A stretch of DNA of 25,668 nucleotides from a virus, in IMG/VR virus record IMGVR_UViG_3300017971_000713, positions 1 to 25,668 of that record. One strand, 5' to 3'. Below the pieces are notes generated by a model, which ran no database searches, had not been told where the DNA came from, and worked only from the letters and a program-made list of their open reading frames with translations. Numbering within the stretch: position 1 is the stretch's first letter; every line of letters begins with the position of its first letter. The translations under genes were made by a program, and so were the position numbers. Shown here piece after piece: positions 22,998 through 25,668 of the stretch.

Positions 22998-24704
22998 TCA
23001 AACAAACAGCACCCGAGGCGGCCCAGCGTCCCACGGGTATACCATAGCCCGCACATGGGCATTTATGCAAGCAGCGGCGGGGTCGATCCGCTGTTTGGAT
23101 TTCTTTTTGTTAAGTATTAAATTGCGATTCCGGTCCACCTCGTCGGCAATTGCATTACCCAGCGCCCAGGTAAGCACCGGATTTCCATTGTGGCGTACCC
23201 GGCCAGAATACACCATCTCTCGAAAATCTTTCGTCGGCTCGGACAATGTTTTGATCCCCTGTATAATCTCGACAACAGTCTCGCCGGCGTCGGCCAGCTC
23301 GCCACTAATCTGATGCCCGCCCCAAGGATCCAGACACCACTCGGCGATGTAGTAGCCGGCGCCCTTAGCACGCTCCTCCACCCAGGCGCGAATAAACCGG
23401 TAGTCAATTGTAGCGCCAGGCACGGTTGATATCCAGCCATCGCGCACCCACTGCGCATACGGTACGCGATCAACCCGTTCGCGGGTCGCCACGACCTCTG
23501 CCGGCATGAAGGAGTGACTCTCCACGATATACAGCTCCCCGATCCGAAACTCAAAAGCCACCGAACACAAATCTATTTTTGCGGATAGGTCCAGCCCAAC
23601 AATGCACTCGCGCCCACTCAACTCCGGGATCTCACCACAGCAAGCTCCCCACCGGGCAAGGCTCATGTAGCTGCACTCATCCATCTGGACCCATACGTTC
23701 ATGTGCTTTGTTAAAAAATTGCGTAGCTTTTCCTCGGCGTCAATCGCCTCAACTTGTTTTCGACGCAAATACGCAACGCCTTCCGGATAGCTGCAAATAA
23801 TCGGATTTGCCTTAGCCCAAGCGGTTTCATCTTTTATGCTGTCGACTAATTCGCCTTTTTCATCTTTGTCTAGTTCATTTACCATTGCAAAATACGATTC
23901 GTTGCGGATCGGATTGTCCGGATCTAGTATCCGCGCGACATAATCGTATTCAACACGATAACACGGATATGTCAAGTCAAAGCCGGCGGTTGTAATGATC
24001 GCCATAAGCGGTTCGGCCCTGGCACCCATCCCCGAGTCAATAACGTCGTAAATTTCCGATGTATCGTGCGCGTGATATTCGTCAATCACGCCACATTTTG
24101 GATTCAACCCGTCCCCCGTCCGCTTGTCCTCTTCAGACAGCGCGCGCATAAACGACCCGGTTTTTATGTGTCTAATTCTGCCGTATGATTCCTTCCACTT
24201 GCCCTTGAGCACGTCGCAGCCACGAAGCATTGCCGCCGTTTCGTCGTAAATGATCATCGCCTGCTCGCGCTTTGTTGCCGCGCAGTAAACTTCGTTGACC
24301 TCGACGCCGCTTTCGTCAAAAGCCATAAGCTCATAAGATGCAACAGCCGCCAACGATTGACTTTTGGCATTTTTGCGAGCGACCTGCCAATATAGTTTTG
24401 AAAACCGCCGATAACCTGTGTTGACATCTATCCAGCCGTAGATATTTCCAAAAACAAATTTTTGTATTATGTGCGGCTCAATATACTTACCCTTCAATAC
24501 ACCTTTTCGGTGTTTGAAAAGGCCCATCCACCGAAAAAACCGCGCCGCCTTCTCAGGCTGAAACACATAAGGAAAATCAGCGCATCCAGCGCGCTCAAGG
24601 TCGCACAGAAAACGCTCACAAGCCCAGCGATGTTTTTGACAAGCAACGATTTTGCCGGCAATTACCGAGTCGGAATATTCACGCAGCTCGCTCAGCAGGT
24701 CCAT
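22998..24704 (-). CDS. terL: Terminase large subunit
   Basis: This 568-aa protein starts at ATG 24704, 13 bp inside the preceding small gene. The N-terminal ATPase has YWQVARKNAKSQSLAA, a Walker A variant at about 109-116, and CGVIDEYHAH at about 204-213, the Walker B with catalytic Glu. The C-terminal nuclease shows IVGLDLSAKIDLCSVAFEF from about 368, with the first metal-binding Asp at about 371, a later CLDPWGG, and the closing KKSKQRIDPAAA. All fit the Terminase_1 family that cuts and pumps DNA into the prohead. Length is normal. A 149-bp regulatory gap follows. Confidence 0.96.
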   Translation of the reverse strand: MDLLSELREYSDSVIAGKIVACQKHRWACERFLCDLERAGCADFPYVFQPEKAARFFRWMGLFKHRKGVLKGKYIEPHIIQKFVFGNIYGWIDVNTGYRRFSKLYWQVARKNAKSQSLAAVASYELMAFDESGVEVNEVYCAATKREQAMIIYDETAAMLRGCDVLKGKWKESYGRIRHIKTGSFMRALSEEDKRTGDGLNPKCGVIDEYHAHDTSEIYDVIDSGMGARAEPLMAIITTAGFDLTYPCYRVEYDYVARILDPDNPIRNESYFAMVNELDKDEKGELVDSIKDETAWAKANPIICSYPEGVAYLRRKQVEAIDAEEKLRNFLTKHMNVWVQMDECSYMSLARWGACCGEIPELSGRECIVGLDLSAKIDLCSVAFEFRIGELYIVESHSFMPAEVVATRERVDRVPYAQWVRDGWISTVPGATIDYRFIRAWVEERAKGAGYYIAEWCLDPWGGHQISGELADAGETVVEIIQGIKTLSEPTKDFREMVYSGRVRHNGNPVLTWALGNAIADEVDRNRNLILNKKKSKQRIDPAAACINAHVRAMVYPWDAGPPRVLFV

Positions 24705-24991
24705 ACCCGCCCGACATTCTTCACTTTTCCCAATGCCAACAACTGCCGCGCGGCCGCGGCTTTAACTTTGATATACGGATTTTCGATCGGCGTGCCGGTC
24801 CGCGGATGTAAAACGACATTGCCGTTCTCACGGATGTTGGTCTCAGCCTCACGATAGTCTAATACGGCGTCGGCATATAAGCATATCTGATCTTTTCGCG
24901 CATGCGGATTGTCAAACGTCAAAATATCCACAAGCCGGGCCCGTTCTACGCCGCGCAACAAAACCGCCCCTTCCATAATTACTTCGCCCAC
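24692..24991 (-). CDS. Second small-terminase-like (P27) protein
   Basis: This 99-aa protein has GTG 24991 with AAGGGG eight bases upstream as the best start; ATG 24976 is possible. The core (LYADAVLDYREAETNIRENG, then NPYIKVKAAAARQLLALG) follows the P27 small-terminase pattern, in which a Y-EA helix, a G-containing loop and an NPY helix recur. It is directly coupled to the large terminase by a 13-bp overlap. Because a fuller P27 protein lies upstream, this may be a second DNA-recognition subunit or a truncated copy. Confidence 0.7.
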   Translation of the reverse strand: MGEVIMEGAVLLRGVERARLVDILTFDNPHARKDQICLYADAVLDYREAETNIRENGNVVLHPRTGTPIENPYIKVKAAAARQLLALGKVKNVGRVWTC

Positions 24992-25145
24992 ACACGAAGC
25001 CCCTTAAACATATCCAACTGCTCGGCCTTAAACGCCTTGCTTACATCCGACGCGGCATACCCGCCGTAACAGGCCCAATGGCCTCAGCCGCTGAGCGAAA
25101 CGACTCTACAGCACGCGCGCGACGCTTCGCTGGGGCGCCTGTCAT
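24979..25145 (-). pseudogene. Two short overlapping frames between the two small terminases
   Basis: The first frame starts at ATG 25145 (ATGA overlap with the TerS stop) and reads 34 aa (MTGAPAKRRARAVESFRSAA, then EAIGPVTAGM) to TAA at 25041. The second frame, -1 relative to it, is open from 25083 to TAA at 24979 and reads like coding sequence (YAASDVSKAFKAEQLDMFKG, then LRVWAK), with no good start. Together they look like one small gene of about 55 aa broken by a frameshift, or a site of ribosomal slippage. The product is unknown. Confidence 0.4.
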
Positions 25146-25630
25146 ACGTTACCAAACCCGGCGCGCTTGAGCGGATCCTCCGCCGGAGGCGCGGCTTTCC
25201 GGATTACGTTCCGGACGCGGGCAAGCGGAGTCAAAAATAACACGCCCTCAAGCCGTAAAATTATCTCGTTTTTTTTATTGAGCTGACCCTCGACGGTCGC
25301 TAGATCTTCACTGTCCGCACCCGCTACGATCTGAGCCCGCAACTGCCGCAAATTTTCATACTCTGAACAGGTCGCGCAGTACCGAGCCATCACCTCGACG
25401 TCGGCACTGGTCACAAAGCTCGCATCGGTTTCAACAAAAAGAGCGACAAGCTCGCGCCATTTTCGACTCGCCACCTTGTCCCCGCGAAGATGCCCGGGCA
25501 TCTTGAATTTGCCCTTGGTCCCGAGCCGGATTTCCCCGGCGCGCCGCCGGCCAATCTCAGCGCGGCTGAAATGGCCAGGATTGCCCTGCAAAACATGGAG
25601 CTCGATCGGCTTCCCAGGTCGCCCACCCAT
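25142..25630 (-). CDS. terS: Terminase small subunit (P27 family)
   Basis: This 162-aa protein starts at ATG 25630 behind ATGGGGG; the TTG one codon upstream is less likely. MGGRPGKPIELHVLQGNPG at the N-terminus matches the P27-family opening (basic, K-P-x, then L-GNPG). VASRKWRELVALFVETDASF and TSADVEVMARYCATCSEYEN continue the helical core, and LEGVLFLTPLARVRNVIRKA closes it, where LTP-xR is typical. It recognises the packaging site and recruits the large subunit. The packaging site normally lies close to this gene, so it may be at or just beyond the right edge. Confidence 0.9.
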   Translation of the reverse strand: MGGRPGKPIELHVLQGNPGHFSRAEIGRRRAGEIRLGTKGKFKMPGHLRGDKVASRKWRELVALFVETDASFVTSADVEVMARYCATCSEYENLRQLRAQIVAGADSEDLATVEGQLNKKNEIILRLEGVLFLTPLARVRNVIRKAAPPAEDPLKRAGFGNV

Positions 25631-25654
25631 CAAAAACCCCCATAAAAAGCAGTT

Positions 25655-25666
25655 TTTTCGCGAAAA
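25655..25666. repeat. Perfect 12-bp palindrome upstream of terS
   Basis: TTTTCGCGAAAA is a perfect inverted repeat, 25 bases before the terS start codon. Position next to the small terminase makes a packaging-site element or an operator possible, but a 12-bp AT/CG palindrome can also arise by chance. The window ends two bases later, so the context is cut off. Confidence 0.4.
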
Positions 25667-25668
25667 GC

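Overview
The window is a contiguous late (virion) gene block of a tailed bacteriophage or prophage. Every gene I can support lies on the minus strand, so the natural reading direction is right to left. The order is small terminase, large terminase, HK97-type portal, S78-type prohead protease, HK97-type major capsid protein, two candidate decoration proteins, connector and adaptor proteins, tail tube protein, frameshifted tail assembly chaperone, tape measure protein, then tail-tip proteins. There is a tape measure and a tube protein but no sheath or baseplate wedge genes, which points to a long, flexible, non-contractile (siphovirus-type) tail. The DNA is moderately GC-rich. Starts are often GTG, and neighbouring genes overlap by ATGA, GTGA, TAATG or 8-13 bp, so most of the block is probably translationally coupled. 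The host cannot be named from this window. No integrase, lysis enzyme, repressor, tRNA or host gene is visible.

Right part (about 25.67-19.0 kb): two tandem P27-like small-terminase genes flank a degenerate short stretch and lead into the large terminase. A 149-bp gap between large terminase and portal holds a promoter-like sequence followed by an intrinsic-terminator-like hairpin with a U tract, so the structural operon may have its own attenuated promoter. Portal, protease, capsid and two small abundant-looking structural genes follow. GC-rich hairpins sit behind the capsid gene, both small structural genes and the tail tube gene.

Middle (about 19-13 kb): inside the neck region sits a cassette not expected in a minimal phage, an FkbM-family methyltransferase and a GT-A fold glycosyltransferase. 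Next come a gp6-like connector, an unknown 215-aa protein, a gp16-like adaptor, an HK97-gp10-like protein, a tail terminator-like protein, the tail tube protein, and two overlapping chaperone ORFs joined by a classic T7 slippery site plus a downstream stem.

Left part (about 13-0 kb): after the tape measure, the tail-tip hub appears split into two ORFs (395 and 241 aa). A 500-aa gene lies between them; it joins a right-handed beta-helix to a second copy of the tail tube protein. Then come a tail protein ending in a threonine run, a one-TM protein, a second glycosyltransferase/methyltransferase pair, two small membrane proteins (one holin-like), two related secreted beta-rich proteins, and a partial gene running off the left edge in an eleven-threonine tract.

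The two most interesting ideas are these. (1) The tail tube fold seems to have been reused as an anchor for a beta-helix on the virion. (2) The phage may modify its own virion: the tail-side glycosyltransferase carries DSH and GFGGE motifs resembling the active site of mucin-type GalNAc-transferases, and two genes of the same operon encode mucin-like poly-Thr tracts.
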